Made by a program: the position numbers and the translations under genes | Source of the DNA: Lentinus brumalis | Taxonomy: Eukaryota > Basidiomycota > Agaricomycetes > Polyporales > Polyporaceae | Reading direction: 5' to 3' | NCBI GenBank assembly: GCA_001792895.1 | Contig: MARA01000002.1 | Coordinates: 1,426,001 to 1,490,000, forward strand | DNA length: 64,000 nt | Shown: piece after piece, positions 41,624 to 55,349 of the stretch | Layout of the letters: the number at the start of each line of letters is the position of its first letter | How positions within the stretch are numbered: the first letter of the stretch is position 1 | Notes under the pieces: model-generated | What the model was told of the DNA's origin: nothing | Databases searched by the model: none | Seen by the model: the letters and a program-made list of their open reading frames with translations, nothing else

Positions 41624-43201
41624 ATGTCCAACGCCCACCCCGAGGCCCTCGACGTATCCTGGCAGAATGCCTGGAACACCTCCCAACAGGACATATCCCG
41701 AATCCGCGCTGATATCGCCTCAGCACCTCCCCCAGACCCCCGCATCACCCGTGTGGGGAAGGTCGACGCGGAACTCTTGGATACCGAGCTGGTGCAGTTG
41801 CTCAAGGAGCCTTTGACGAGAGCATTGAGTCTGGTCAATGTGCGTATACACGTGCTATATCCTTGACATGTGCTTAGCGGCCTGGCATAGTTCGCATTCA
41901 AAGCGAAGCACGACCCGGAGCTCACGCTTCTCATACACCTCGTACTCTACAAGTTTTCTGTTTGGGACCAGGGCGCGAGCTACGGTGCCAAGCTTCAGGG
42001 GCTCAAGTATGCGCCATCAGGTGGTTCCTTGAACGGTACGGTTGTTCCTTCCCGAATTGATTCGCTGCGTTGACCGGTCCTTTAGCCTTGGGGTTGGCCC
42101 GGTCAACACTCGCTCTCCATAGCATCCTCACAATCTTCGTCCCATACTTCCACAATCGACTGCGTGCTCATGCTCTATCGAATGCTTGGCCCGATGCACC
42201 CTCGTCCGACCGACGACGCAAAGCATGGGAATTTCTGACGCGGCTTGAGTCCTTGCATGGCCTCGCAGCACTCATGAACTTCACTGTGTTTCTATGGAAC
42301 GGACGGTAGGTTTTCTCGTCCCCCTGGGTGCCTATGACCTGCTGAGGAAGGCTCCAGATACCGTACACTGGCAGACAGGCTGCTCCGTCTGCGACTCATC
42401 TCCGCTCGTCGACACTTCCAGCGAGAAGTGTCGTACGAGTTCATGAACCGTCAGATGGTCTGGCACGCGTTCACGGTGAGTGCCTATGTAGCAGGACAGT
42501 CTGGGTGCTTACCTTGGTCGCCAGGAATTCCTCCTGTTTCTGTTGCCACTGATCAACACAAGAGCCCTCCGACGGCAACTAATGTCCTTGACCTCTCGCA
42601 TGACACTTGCTGCGATACTTCCTTCACCCCTCCGCAACGCTGTAGGCCTCTCTGACACCACCCTCTCTGACAAGACAACACGGAGGGGGAAGTACTGGGC
42701 ACTCCCGGCAGATCAATGTGCAATATGTGCCGACAACGCTTCCACCAACCTGAATTTCTCTGATCCAGCCAACGCCCTGAGCTCTCTCGGTGTGGTATCT
42801 CCGTATACCACCGCCGGCTCATCCAATGCGGCAGACCCGGACGATCCTGACTATGTCCCGCAATTCCCAATTCACACTCCCTACGGACCTCTTGCAGCCA
42901 TGTGTACTGTTACTACTGCTTGACCGAGCGCATGATGCGCGCAGCGGACGAGAGGTCTGGCGTCGGACCTAAAGGTGCACAATGGGAGTGCCTGCGATGC
43001 GCGGAAGGCGTCGCTGCGGCTGACCGACTGGAGGCACAAGCGGAGGGTCCGGAGTACGAGAGCGGCGTGGACGACGGGGATGATACCATGAGCGGTCTGA
43101 GCTTTGATTACGGAAGCGAGGACGTCGACACGGAGTTCACGGACATGAGTGGGAGTGTAGGAAGCTATGGAGATAGTGAATCGGGTATGTCGAGCGACTG
43201 A
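41624..43201 (+). CDS. PEX2: Peroxin-2, RING-type peroxisomal ubiquitin ligase (apparent frameshift in the RING)
   Basis: PEX2 with PEX10 and PEX12 forms the peroxisomal membrane ligase that ubiquitinates the import receptor PEX5. The Pex2/Pex12 N-terminal domain is recognised by RVGKVDAELLDTELVQLLK, WEFLTRLESLHGLAALMNF, LRLISARRHFQREVSYEFMN and EFLLFLLPLINTRALRRQ, in exons that splice in frame. The RING begins CAICADNAST and should continue through IHTPYRTSC-x-HVYCYYCL. The frame with IHTPY reads GPLAAM and stops at 42923, while SCSHVYCYYCLTERMM and the last CLRC pair are in the next frame and end at 43201. One base seems missing near 42,881-42,884. This is either a sequencing error or a real loss of most of the RING; no intron explains it. 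Confidence 0.85.
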
Positions 43202-43313
43202 CGCGAATTCCTGCCTCTTTGTTGCAGCACTTCAGTCACTTGGGCAGGCCGTCATTGTCTACTCATACATCGCAGTGCTCGTCTACATCACAGTGGCAGA
43301 ACCTCTTCCGGGA

Positions 43314-46300
43314 TCACTTTGCGGGTATGGGTAGGAAACCTGAAGCCCGCCACGCTGCAACCCACCGCCTAGCATCCGCCTCGCTGATTTCCGACATGTT
43401 GGCCAGTGTTTCCGAGACAGCGACAGCGTTCTCTGTGGACAGTCGGGCAATGCCAAGTGGCTCTCGTCCCTCTCGTGTTTCAGCCCGGTAGCGGAAGAAG
43501 TCCAGAAGACGCAATGCAGGATTGTCCCGCATGGCGTCAATGTCGCGCTCACCGCTGAGCTCTCCGGCGGACTTCTCCAGCGCAGCTAACCAGCTGGCAT
43601 ATGGTACGAGTGGTACCCCGAGCTCTTCCCCGATGGCTGCAATGAGGGTGTGCCAGAAGACAGGTCGCGGGTGGACGAGATGCAGGATCGGTGCGGGAGA
43701 GTTCCGCATCTCCGCGAATGCCCGCGCTGCGTCGTGACCACGAATGTAGGAAACCGACTGCAGATGCGCACGAGTCAGTCACTATGAATGTGATGAGGCT
43801 GGAGGGCCACTTACTCCCTCGACGTCAGGTAAGCACCGTGTAAAGATGGCGGACTTGATCATCGCCGGGAACCACTCCCGCTCATTCCAATGGCCGGTCT
43901 TGTCCCCGCTCACCTGGCCAAGACGTACCACAACGATTGGGACGCCCATGCGCTCTGCAACATTGTAGAGGATCTTCTCTGTGACCCATTTGGATTCTGG
44001 GTACCCAGCGCCAGCTGCGGAGGATGGTTCAATCGTTCGCTCAGGAATCGGAGGAGGGATGGTGCAGTCTGTACCAGTATACGAACGTGAGCATGTGTCG
44101 AGCAGACAAGGTAGTGGACTCACGCTCGAAGACGCCAATCGAGCTCACGAATTGTATCCTAGGAGGCTCCGTGAAAGGCGAGCTCAAGGCGAGTTCAACG
44201 AAGTGGCGGACGGCCCTCAGGTCCGGTTCGAATGAGGGTAGGGTAAGGTTGAAGTTCACCGTCCACGCTGTGCGGGAGGTTCAGTCTGCGAGGGGAGGAG
44301 CCGAGAAGAGTTTTGGCCTACCATTGAGCATGATATGCGTGACAGACTTTCGTATCTGCATGGAATAAGCCAGTCTGTCGCGGGAAAGTGCCGTCATAGA
44401 ATACATACCTCCTCAAGCAGGTCCGAGGAAACACCGAATCCAGGCATGTCAAGAATTGCTTCAACCATCACGAACTTCGGGGAAGAGAGAAGCCCCTCCT
44501 CTAGTGCCTTCGCGCGGAACCGTGCTCGTTGCCGCTCCATAGCCTGCGTTCCAGCTCTGTTGAACGCATACACCTTCGCCACATTCTCGTCTCGCAGAAG
44601 ATGCTCCAGGACATCGCACCCGAATCCGCCGGTCGTCCCGGTGACTAGGACAACGTCCTTCGTGCCATGACGCGGACGGAGCTGGGTTGGCCGTGAGGGC
44701 AGATTGGAAGAGTACTCCTCGGCGAGCTGAAGCAGGGCCTCTGCGGGACTTCCTGATGCCGCCGCTGTGACGGATGAGTCGTGCACGGCACGCAAGACCG
44801 CATCTGTCAGTGCTGAGATGGAAGGGGCTTGGAAGACGACGTTCATGTGCAGACGCTGAGCTGCGGCTTTGGAGTACTCGCGGACGGCGCGGAGGAGCGT
44901 GTTCCGGATCCATGTTGCTTGCAAGCTAGAAAGCCAAATTAGATCAATATCAGTTATATTGGGAGACACACGAAACCATACCTGTCACAACCATTCCGAA
45001 AAAGGTCTGCATCTTCACTGAGGGTACGCTGCATGACCCGCTGCACGACGGTGCGCACGAAGGCACGCGTGTTGTCGACATCCCAATTCACTGGGGCGGC
45101 GACGTCGCTCTGCGCAGTTTGTTCAACCTGGGCGTACAATGCCTCTATATCATCGTGATACTCCTTCAAGATGATGTTGCGGCGCGGGTAGCCCTTGATG
45201 TTATATGTGAACGGCTTGGAGGGAGTTGCAACGAGGATCATCTATCGCGTCCGAGGGGACTGTCACCCATAAGTGAACGGTATCATGCCACGAAAACGCA
45301 CCTCCTTGAATATCCGGGAGTGCTGAGGGGCGAACTCATTGGCCCGTTCAATAGTCCTCCTGACAGGCAGATGTAGAAGTGTTAGTAAGAGCTACACACA
45401 CATAAACGATGCGATAGTGACGCGTACCAGATCTTGTTCCGGAATTCTTCTAGCTTCGTGCTATTCTCAGGGTCGAACTTGTACTCTTCCTTGGGCTCGA
45501 TGAGCACGCCATTCTGGAACTTGCCCTGGCCGAATATCAGGCAAGCGTGCACGTGTGGATCACTATTGATGATGGTCTCTGAGATGAGGGGAAGGACACT
45601 ATTTCGTGAGTTTGTCTTGCTCTCATCTTCGGGCAGACGTTCGTTCACGCACCAAGTGGACCGGGATTCGTCTGGGTGATAATTTCAGCGCGACGTTGGG
45701 TTTTCCATGTTGGGAAGTCCTCACCTTCTCGCCGTTTGATAAATTGATCTGATCGTCCAGGCGTCCATGGTATTTCCAGAAACCAGGTCGAGTAGGATGC
45801 GGCTGGAGGAGATCACTCGTCGCATATGCATCTACGCCATCGACCTTCGCGTTCACGACCGGCAGCGGTACTTTGGGGTCTGACTGATGCGGAGGTCAGA
45901 CGACGATCTCAATAATGAAGGACACGGTGACATACGAGAGCGATCAGCTCGTAGGTGCCGTCCCCTGCATCTACCAGCTTGGTCTTGAGTGGCGGGAAGA
46001 ACGGGAAGTACTCCCAATCCATCCCCGGCTCGGCTAACCACCATCATCGGTAAACGTACGTGTCACAAGTGGACAGCAGGTACACACCCAAGAAGAACTT
46101 CGCAATTGCGCCGAGTTCCGTGCTGGGCGCTGGTGAGTACGGAGTGCTGATGGCGTCCAACGAAGAGAATTGTATGATCGCACCTTCCGTATAACGAGTA
46201 AAGCCGTATGCCATCAGATGCGAGCGTGTCTCCGATTTCTTTGTTCAACGGGGCACCACCGAATATCTACTACCCGTCAGCTTGACTTGTGTCCAAGGTG

Positions 46301-47515
46301 TCGACGTACTTACTATCGCTTTCATCCTCTTCATGTAGCTAACTTTCTCAGGATCTCGGGACCAGCTCTGTAGATGCTTCAACATGACGTCGGCCGATCC
46401 TCACAGTATGCCAAGGACGTACTTCCAGGAAAGCGGGGGCCGTCATGACATACTCCGACGAGGTCTTCACGACCCCATCAAATACGTTCTCCGGAGTAGG
46501 GAATATCGGCGGCGAAGACGGTGGAAACGTGGTCAGCGTCATGCCATTGTTGGTCTGAAACCCATGCGGAGTGAGTCTACCACGGCGGGGGCAAAGGAGC
46601 GCTGCCATACCGCGAAACACAGCATGATCATTCCGATGCCATGAAACATCGGCGTGCCATGAATACTCAGTACAGCGAGAGTAAGGTCGACCTCTCCGTA
46701 CCCTGGAGAGACGTCAGTGGCCTCGTAAACACTACGAAACAACTCAAGACGGCTCACAAGGCGAGGCGGACCAATGAATCATCCGCCTGTGAGTCCATGG
46801 AATGGGTTTGGGGTGATTAGTTGAGCCTGAGGGAGAGGTAAGTGGGAGCTTGATTACGCAGCGGAATTTCATACCAGAGGAATGCAAGATCATGGCGACG
46901 CGGTTCAGATCGTAGCTTCGAGGAAGATCATCAGGCTCCTCGTCACCTTGAACTGCATCTCCGGGGTAGATCTCCTGAAAGGCTGGCATAGGATGCAGTA
47001 ACACGTCGTCTAATTCCTTCTTCACGAGCTGCATCAAATCTTGAATTGGCGTGTCCTGCGACACGAGGAGGTGCCGGCATTTCGTCTTCCGTAGCATGTC
47101 CACGATGGCCGCCGCCGCATTTCGGGGCGATATCAAGAACATCGTGTGTCCTGAGCGAAGGAGACCCATTGCAGTGAGGCAATAAGTGATTGTATCTGCA
47201 GCACGAAGTTGATGAGTGGTGGTCGAGCAAACAGGTGGAATAGGAAGGTATACCCGCGTGAGCAATGACAGCGACACAATCCAGGACGGTCCCGACACAT
47301 GAATTGACGTATCGAGCAGCACGCCGGACGCCCCGAATCGCCTGTGCATTGGTGATGGTGTTGAGTTGCGTCCCGTCGTGCCAGCGAAACAGAGGAAGGT
47401 CAGGATTCTCCTTGGCGGTCCATTCGAATGACTCTGGGATCGTCAGCTTCTCAGCAAGTATGAGAGACCTCGGCGAACGATGTCCTGCACGGTCGGATTG
47501 AGCACTCGTCGACAT
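43314..47515 (-). CDS. NRPS-like adenylate-forming reductase (A-T-R)
   Basis: This single-module enzyme activates a carboxylic acid, loads it on a carrier and reduces it to an aldehyde. The adenylation domain starts at residue 1 ([11 protein letters not shown]...[18 protein letters not shown]) and includes the A3-type motif [15 protein letters not shown] split by an intron, with further motifs down to about 45,400. The carrier domain has [19 protein letters not shown], whose serine codon is split across an intron; it would hold the phosphopantetheine. The reductase domain has the Rossmann motif [18 protein letters not shown], then FVSSIGVF and the catalytic Y/K pair in [13 protein letters not shown]. 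No condensation domain is present. It stands alone without other pathway genes nearby, so the substrate cannot be inferred. Many small introns. Confidence 0.9.
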
Positions 47516-48380
47516 AGTCGCGGATCTGGCCCCACGGGAGTGCAAGAGTGCAGGAGCGCAGGAGCGAAGGTCGATATTTATAGGAAAGGGTTCGAGCTGC
47601 CTGGACTGATCCTATTAGCCTTTCGCGGGTATGACCCTCGGCACGCCGTCTCAGACTTTGTGGCACATGCTCGGACGTCCGATGCGTCATTCCTGATATT
47701 TCTGTACGCTGGTCGATAATCTCACGCCTGACCAACTGCGGTTGTGCACCGTCAGAATCATCATGGCAGAGAAGGTGCGATGCCGGTGTAAGTACTCACA
47801 CTAGCGGATTGAGTGCTTGCAAGAATCACAACTGCAGGGTCATTCTGATTTGTCAATTGGGACGATCCGAGGAGAGGTTCTTCGAAGTAGACTGCGACCG
47901 CTCTACATATGGTACAGGCGGTCTGCTCCTGCCATCTTCATGGTTTCTGACGAGGCTTGAGCGAGGCATGCATCAAAGGCGTACCGTGGCAGCCATACGG
48001 AGACGTGTGAATGCTCTCTGGATCTAGGACTGTCCGCCCACGATGCTGAGTCGCAGCGTGCCACGGGATGGTAAGCCGGGGAGCTCGAGTTGTGCATGAG
48101 AATCAGCACGACGGAATATCAACTGTACTCGTACACTGCAGGCAAATGATGAGACAGTCAGCTGTGGCCAGCAGAGAGGGAGGACCATCATGAGTACCAG
48201 ACAGATGCATATGGTCGGGAAACAAGCCCTGTACTCCTCCCAGGCGCCTCTGGGAAAACGCGTCGTGCGCTAAGAATTGGCAGCCACAGACGCGTAGCCG
48301 AGGTCACGCGCCCCGTGTCAACTGTGTTCAGACGCGTCTGTGCTTGCCTCTCACCTCCTCCTCTCTCAAAACCCCCCGCC
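47516..48380. other. Divergent intergenic region of the reductase and POLD3 genes
   Basis: 865 bp with no supported gene; promoter regions of both neighbours. Confidence 0.5.
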
Positions 48381-50448
48381 ATGCCGAAGCTTGAGGACTA
48401 CTTGACCAAACAGATATACATTGAGAAGAATGTGGTGCGTAATCCTCCAATACATTCCTATACGCGTGGCCATATGTCTATCACTAGGTGACGTTTCGAT
48501 CTCTTAGTCGACAATTCGGGCTTCATGTGAACGAAGCGAAGAAGTGAGTATCACATAGGAGTATTTGAGTCATCCTGACGCGCCGTATACTACAGCGAGC
48601 TTGCCAAGTTTCACAACAAGTCTGAGACGCGTTCCTTTGCCACATACCTCATTTCCGGCGAGCTCTTCCCCAAACCGCGCGTCCAGCCAAATCTTTCTAC
48701 GCAGACGGATGACGGAATGGATGTGGACTCCGAAGGAGTGGTGCTCGAGGCCGCGGAAGAGGAGGACGAGGAAGAGAACGTACCACTAACCACCATGACG
48801 CTGGTAGGGGCGAACGACCTCGAACGTACGTTTCGTCCTTTCTTTTGGTCACCACTCCGACGAACGGTAATACTGCAGAGGCCAAATCTAAATACGCTCG
48901 GATTTTCTCCACCCACATATATTGCCTCAGTCCCTCACCGCTCACGGTAGGTCGCCTTTTCGTCCATCTGTCCCCAATGCCAAACAAGTCCCCAGGATGC
49001 CGGCCTCATATGCGATCCATCAGCCATCGTGTACAAGGCGGATGAGAAGGACGCTCCTACTTCATCTATTGCATTGGGTCGCGTAGTCGGCCCTGACGTC
49101 CGAGTAAGCTCTCCCCTTCCGCGTTCTGAGAAATACCTGCTTACGACCTGTTCATGCTATAGATTGGCAAAGTTCCTGCTCCCATCGCATCGTCCTCCAA
49201 GGCCTCAGAACCAGTCTCTCGCAAACCCACTCTGAAGGCGAAGTCTGAGAGCTTGCCACCAGTCAAGGCGGACAAGGACAAGGACAAGGAAGAGAAGCCC
49301 AATGCTATCAAACCGAGGGCGTCCGGCAAGCTTGATTGGAGCAAGGCGAAAAAGTCGTCGGATGCTGACAAGAGCAAGGAGAAGGAGACCAAGCTGAAGA
49401 AGGATGAATCGCCCGCTCCGAAGGCGAAGTCGCGGCAAACTCCTCAGACCGATCGTGACGTGTCCCCTCAAGATGATAGCAAGGTACGAGTCACGTACAT
49501 GTACTGCGCGGTCCACAACTAACCACTGAGCCCGCGACAGCGAGGCACGAAGAGGAAAGCTGCTCCCCCTCTTGCTTCTGACACCGAGCTGGAGAAGCCT
49601 CAAGAGAAGCCCCGAGTGAAAACAGAAGAGAAACCACAAGTGCTAAAGCAACTACCTGTACCTGTCAAGAGCGACATCAAGCTCAGGAAGAACCGCGTCG
49701 TGTCTGACGATGAGGAGGAGGAGGCGCGCCCAGCACCATCGAAGTCGAAGTCCCGCGCAAGGGCGTCGGTTATCCAGGACGCCCTCGAGTCCGAAGGGGA
49801 GGCTAGTCTGCGGGCAATGATGGATATGGACGATTGTGAGCCCCATTTTACTCGGCATGCGTGGACAAATCCTGAGGCTGTGCTGCAGCTCAAGTGGAGA
49901 AGGCCTCCGCAAGTCGGCCTGCGCCGAAATCCGGCCCTCAAATCCCAGAAGATGACGACGTTGAGATGTTGTCTGAGCCTGAGCTCGTACCGCCGGAAAC
50001 GGAGGAGGAGGAGGAGATGGAAGAAGACACGCCCAAACCCAAGCCTCGCAAGAAAAAAGAGAAGAAGATCATTCCCGTTGGTCGAAACGGCCTGAAGAAA
50101 AAGCGGGTCATGAAGACCCGGACGACTGTGGATGCGAAGGGATACATGGGTACGTCTGTGTGTGATAGGGACGTTCATCGTGGCAATTGCTTATCATCGT
50201 TTATAGTGACCGAAGACTACTCGTCGTACGAGTCTGTCGATGAAGAAGAGCCGGAAGAAGAGAAGAAGAAGCCGAAGGGCAGGAAAGCCCCGGCTGCGTC
50301 CAAGCCTAAGAAGAGCTCTGATGACGAGCCAGCTCCGGCCAAGAGTAAGCCCCCGGCGCGCACGGGCAGCATCAAGGCGAAGAGTGCTGGGACAAAGGCG
50401 GGTGCTCAAGGGAGTCTGAAGGATTTCTTTGGCAAGCCGAAGAAGTAG
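48381..50448 (+). CDS. DNA polymerase delta subunit 3 (Cdc27/Pol32 type)
   Basis: This is the non-catalytic subunit that links the small Pol delta subunit to the sliding clamp PCNA. The N-terminal domain is recognised by MPKLEDYLTKQIYIEKN, TFRSLSRQFGLHVNEAK and SFATYLISGEL, spread over short exons as usual. The long middle is charged, Lys/Glu/Ser-rich and disordered. The family hallmark KKKRVMKTRTTVDAKGYM and TEDYSSYESVDEEEPEE lies near the end. The C-terminus GSLKDFFGKPKK gives a PIP box (QGSLKDFF) for PCNA binding. Codons and size are normal for a fungal orthologue. Confidence 0.93.
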
Positions 50449-50890
50449 CGCAGCGCATCGTGTTGTCGTCTGTTGGATACCGCTTGCATACTAGGCTCAT
50501 TCTCATGCATCATGGCTGGGCTTCTGCACTCGAAAGACGAGAGCGCATTTACGGGGAACGCGGACAGAGGTTAGCTTTTCCACGAAGAATAGTAACGGAC
50601 CGTGGCGCAGAGCAACTTGATGCAGGGACGATCTAAGATTGTCGACCTTATGTCTCAGCGACATGGCATTCGGAGCATGGGCATTCGCAGTACCACATAG
50701 GCAAACATGGAACAATTCCGGAGGGTGCACGCTCAATGAGCCAGCACATTAGAAAAGCAAGGCATCGTAACTACAGCAATGACTCCAAAGCGATCAGTAT
50801 GCAAGAGAACTTCGCGAAATGCAGCATTTCCAGTGGCACTGGTGACTCTTCCCACTTTTCCCAAGACGACAAGAAATCAAGCATAGAACC
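50449..50890. other. Convergent 3' region
   Basis: 442 bp between the stops of the POLD3 and importin genes; no gene seen. Confidence 0.5.
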
Positions 50891-53800
50891 CTACGGACGG
50901 TTCCCCGTCACGGCGTCGTAGATCTGTTTGAGGACTGCAGGTTCTGCCTTGGCCAGCCAGCGCGACTGCAGCTGGGCGCTACCGCCACAGGCCGCCTCAG
51001 CATCGCGCAAGGCTGCAGCAACGTACGTCGTAAGCGACGTCGTCCGGACCGGGTCGTTGTCGAAAGCCTGTCAGCCACACATTCAGCTCGGAAATATAGC
51101 GCGCTACTCGGCGATGGTGCTTACCGTTCTCCGGCGTTCGTATTCAAGAGTCCCCTCCGCTTCCGTGTAGGTCTCGTCGAACGGCCGGTCCCAGTAGAGG
51201 ACGAGCGACGGGCTGCCAACCGTCAGCAAACAGGGTCAGGAGACAGGGCGCGCAGCGAGCACGTACTCGTCCTCCTTGCTACTCTGCGCCTCCTTGATCT
51301 CCCCAAAGACATCGAGCCACAGGTTGCAGATCTCCGTCGACAAGCGGTCGAGCACCTCCGGGCGGCCCGTCGCCACCAACGCCGCGATGCCCATCGCCGT
51401 CAGCTTGCGCAGGCGCGGCTCGGACATGTTGTCGAACTGTCCGGGCATTGGCGGTTGGTGCTTTATCAGCGTCCAGTTCAGCGCCGAAGGGGTTTGACTA
51501 CGCACCCGCGTCCACCACTGGTTCAGGATGGGCTCCCAGACCTTCTCTTCGGACATGTTCTGCGCGGCGGCCGTGGCGGAGACGAGCTGCAGGAAGAGCT
51601 GTCGGTCGGCGATGGCTATCCGGGCGAGGACGTAGACAAATTCCGTCAGAGCTATTGTGGACAGCTGCATGTGTCCTTGTCAGTCTCCTGTGTCGCAGAC
51701 GAATGCATCGGGCGTCATCACCTGGTCCTCTTCGAGGCCCTTGACGATGGTCGCAAAGAGTCCGGAGACGTGCATGGCCTCGCCCCAGAGTGCTGGCGGG
51801 GCGATCTGGAAGAGCAACTGCAGAGACGTGGTCATGTCCTTGATGTTGACCGCGACAGCCGAAGTGATCGCCGTATTGAAGGCCCGGAGGAGGTCGACAG
51901 CAGAGAGCTGGGAGGGAGAACGTCAGCGTCACATGCGCGTGGATGCTCCCGACGCAAAAAGCATACCTGGAGGATACGAGGGGCATCCAGCAGGAAGTAC
52001 GACTGATGTATGTGCACGATAGTACCGAGCAGGTCCAGGTTGTTCGCCAACTGTTCGATGAGAAGAGGGTAGAGGTCGATGAGGCCCGGGCCACCGTTCA
52101 TGCCGAGAACCGTGCTCGTGTTCCGGAGGGCGCTCTGCCACAGGTCAAGCGCGTCTTTATCGAGATGTAGCTGCGCCTGCGTGGACCATGTCAGCACCAA
52201 TCCTCCAGGGTCGCGCGACGTCACACGTACGGGCGAATTGAAGCATTCGCGCACAAGCGGGACGACAAGCCCGCTTAGTGAGGCCGACTGCTCCTTGGCC
52301 GACTCGACAAGCTTCGTGACTGTGCCCAGTAGACAAGCCTTGAACAACCAATCTTCCGCCGCGGCGGTCCCTAGAACGTTTGATCAGTGTACGGTCGATC
52401 ACTCGACCGAAGCTGTAAGCTCACAAAGTTGAGGTATAGGGTCGGCGATCATGGGAATGAGGGGAACGATCTGCGACACAGGGTCAAGCGATCAGTTGCA
52501 GATAAATCAAGCGACCGAGACGTACGCGGGCCTCCGCACGCTCAATGACAGTATTGAGACTGTCAGTGATGCGCCGCTTGGCTTCCAAGCTGTCTGCCTC
52601 GGCTGTGAGCTGAACCAGTGATGTGACAACAGGGGGAAGGAACGGCGCGAAGACGTCAGCGTCGAAGTTCAAGCTCTGCCCAAGGAATCAGCTCAACACC
52701 ATCGACGAGCTTGAGAGGTAACTTACGTCGACGCATTCGCGAATCGCAATGGCGGCCGTCAGGCGAACCACTGCGTCTGACCCGGGCCCTTGGTCTTGGA
52801 GGAGATGCACGAGGACCTGCCAGAGCTGTTGGTTGTTTGCTGTCAGGCATTCGTCCGCTACGAGCTTGCCCAGCAGCCACGCTATCCTGCGCTTCACAAT
52901 AGGGTAGCTGGACGTCATACGTGAGCCAAAGTCCCTGACATCGCAAACACTCTCATCGACGTACTTCTGGCTCGTTTCCTGCGCCTCGGCGACCAGTGAC
53001 ACCTCCAGCCATTGTTGGAAAGGTATTGCGTCCTTGAGTCGGATTGCGCATCGACCAACTGCGCAGTACAAGGCTTCCTTCTGGATGATCGCAGGAAGGT
53101 CCATCGCGCGCTGGCCTGTATGACGGTCAGCACTGGGCTCGTTGCAGGGCGGAATAGATTTACGCGTACCAACAAGGGTGTTGAAAGTTTCTTCGATCAG
53201 AGGGCGTACGAATTGAGGATACTGTGCTGCGAGGGTCATCAGCACCCTCTCTGCACACGGCTATGATGGAATGTCAACAACGAGCGGGAGAAACGAGAGG
53301 ACAAGATGTCTCACCCTCAACTCGTATTCCCACTGGTCATTCTCCTTCTCCTCTGCGTTCACCCATTCCTCAGGATCAGACATCCATTCTTCGAGGTCCG
53401 AGGGGTTTAGTGGAATGAAGCGTGTGACGAGGATCTTCACTGCATCCTCTACAAACTCCTTCGACAGAACTGAAGCGACTGATTAGTCGTGGGATTATAT
53501 GAGTACCATCGCCCCACTCACCTCGGTCATTTTGTGAGCCGTCCTTCTTGGTAGGAGCCCATTGCGCGAGGCTGTCCCTGAAGAGAGCCATTCCTTGTAC
53601 AAGGAAGCGCACGGGGAACGTAACGAGGGACGAGTCTGAGATCTGCTCCGGGGACCAGTAGTAGCCTGAACGACCTTGCTCCAGTAGTACAGTACGAGAT
53701 CCCCGCACATTGGCAGCGTCACGAAGCTGGCCGGGCTGTCTCGTTGTATGCGCCTAAAGAGCTTCCCGAACACGCGAACATGTCGGGTGAGTAGGTCGAG

Positions 53801-54947
53801 AGCGCGCTGTACGATGGGATCGCTGGGCACTGTCCCAAGGGAAGAGACCAAGTTGATTCGGAACTCTGACAATGCCTGCAATTGGACGGCGGAGTTCTGA
53901 AAGAATTCCCGGACCTACAAGCCTGTCAGCGTCATCAATGACGAGAGATCGCGCTAGGTGCCCTTACCCAAGGCTCGAACTCGTTGTAGTCCCTGCACAC
54001 GGTGAAACGGTGATACGCCCAGAAGGCAAGTTTGGAGAGACATTTGAACGTCAGATGCGCGAGGAGTAGGTCTTCTACAGTTCGGACCTGGTTCAGGGTC
54101 GAAGGGCTGATGGATGGTAATGCGGACGAGAGCCGAGCATAGTGGCTCTGCAGTGGTAGCCTCAGATCTTCGACGAGCTGTGTACATGTTAGCAAAATTC
54201 AAAGTACTGTTAAGATCCTCGTTCGCACACCTTGCCCATGGTTTTGACACCGGTCAACATCTTGAAGGCCGCATATTCCTTCAGGATCGCGTTCAAGACC
54301 TCCAAGGATCGTCGCAAGAGCAGTGGCGCGTTAGGTGCGGAGTTGGTGAAGCGAGCCTCAACTGAGGAGTTGATTACTCCTGCGAGGTGGGAGACAAGGT
54401 CGGGCCTGGACGCTAGGATCAATGGGGTGAGGATGCATATACTCGGACCAGCATACCATTGCACCGGATAGTCTTGTCGCGCAATCCTGCTCACAATCAG
54501 AGCGTTGCACTCTGCGATCTGAGGGTGGTCAGAACGCGTCAAGATGCAGAGGCCACGAGCTACTCACTATGTCATCGGTCTCGTCTAGGAAGGTCAAGCA
54601 CCGTTCCCGAATGCGCGCCTTGCTCTCCGGCGGGAACAATCTAGCCATAAGGGTAGGAATAGCTGAGTAGGTGCATCAAATCGGAAGACTCACTTGCGCG
54701 ACCTCCAGTGGCCGGTAGCGGCATTCTTGAATTGGATGATGGCCTGCTGTCGTACGGGCAGAGGAACAGATTTTGTGGCAGCAATCTCGTGCAGAACGTC
54801 GTATTCTCCTGGGATCTCCAAAGCGGCCTTCAGGCGGGTCGTGGACGCCTGGACCAGCGCTGGGTCTTGCGAAGCTGCGCCGCATACAATATTGTAGAGC
54901 TCCTCGGGAGAGATGGACTGTGGCTGGGGCTGGGCTGGAGGAGCCAT
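50891..54947 (-). CDS. Importin-beta family karyopherin, importin-11/KAP120 type
   Basis: A nuclear transport receptor made of HEAT repeats. The start is MAPPAQPQPQSISPEELYNI at 54947; the GTG-started upstream extension is not used. The importin-beta N-terminal domain follows: ASTTRLKAALEIPGEYDVLH, AATKSVPLPVRQQAIIQFKN and ATGHWRSRK. The position of the Trp-Arg pair and the spacing best match importin-11. Downstream exons, about 15 of them, carry HEAT-like helices such as FKMLTGVKTMGKV, KRRIAWLLGKLVADEC, VRLTAAIAIRECVD and LRKLTAMGIAALVATGRPEV. It ends RWLAKAEPAVLKQIYDAV at 50891. In yeast KAP120 works in 60S ribosome export; the assignment among karyopherins is from sequence pattern only. 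Confidence 0.85.
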
Positions 54948-55349
54948 GGTGGAGGCGGGAGACACGCGGAGGGAACAGGATCAGATTAAGGCTGCTGCAG
55001 GGTATATACAGCAAGGGAGACCGAGGAACGACCGAGCACGTTGGCAAGAGGATGAGAGAGGACAGCAGGGATGCGCGACCTCCACGCGAGGCAGCTGCAG
55101 TCACGGTCCTGGGCGCCAGCGCGCGCATGCCAAACAACGCGTCAACAAATGCGCGCGTCTTAGCCGAGACGCGTCCAACGTCAACCATTCCTCTGAGTCT
55201 CCACTGCCAGGGGTCGCATGCGTCGCGTCCCTCTCCTCCGTCCCGCTCGACTCGCCGGCGTATCTCGACGTTGCTATTTATTCAAACCCGTGTGCAGCCC
55301 CAGCGACCGCAGTTTACCTCGAGCCCCACGCGCGGACCTTCGCAGCCAC
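54948..55349. promoter_or_regulatory. Divergent promoter region of the importin and SLX4 genes
   Basis: 402 bp between start codons. A TATTTAT-like sequence (about 55,275) lies about 75 bp before the SLX4 ATG. Confidence 0.4.

Noticed and set aside
54690..54965. Importin start six codons upstream (MSPAST)
   Set aside because: That codon is GTG on the minus strand; the first ATG is at 54947.
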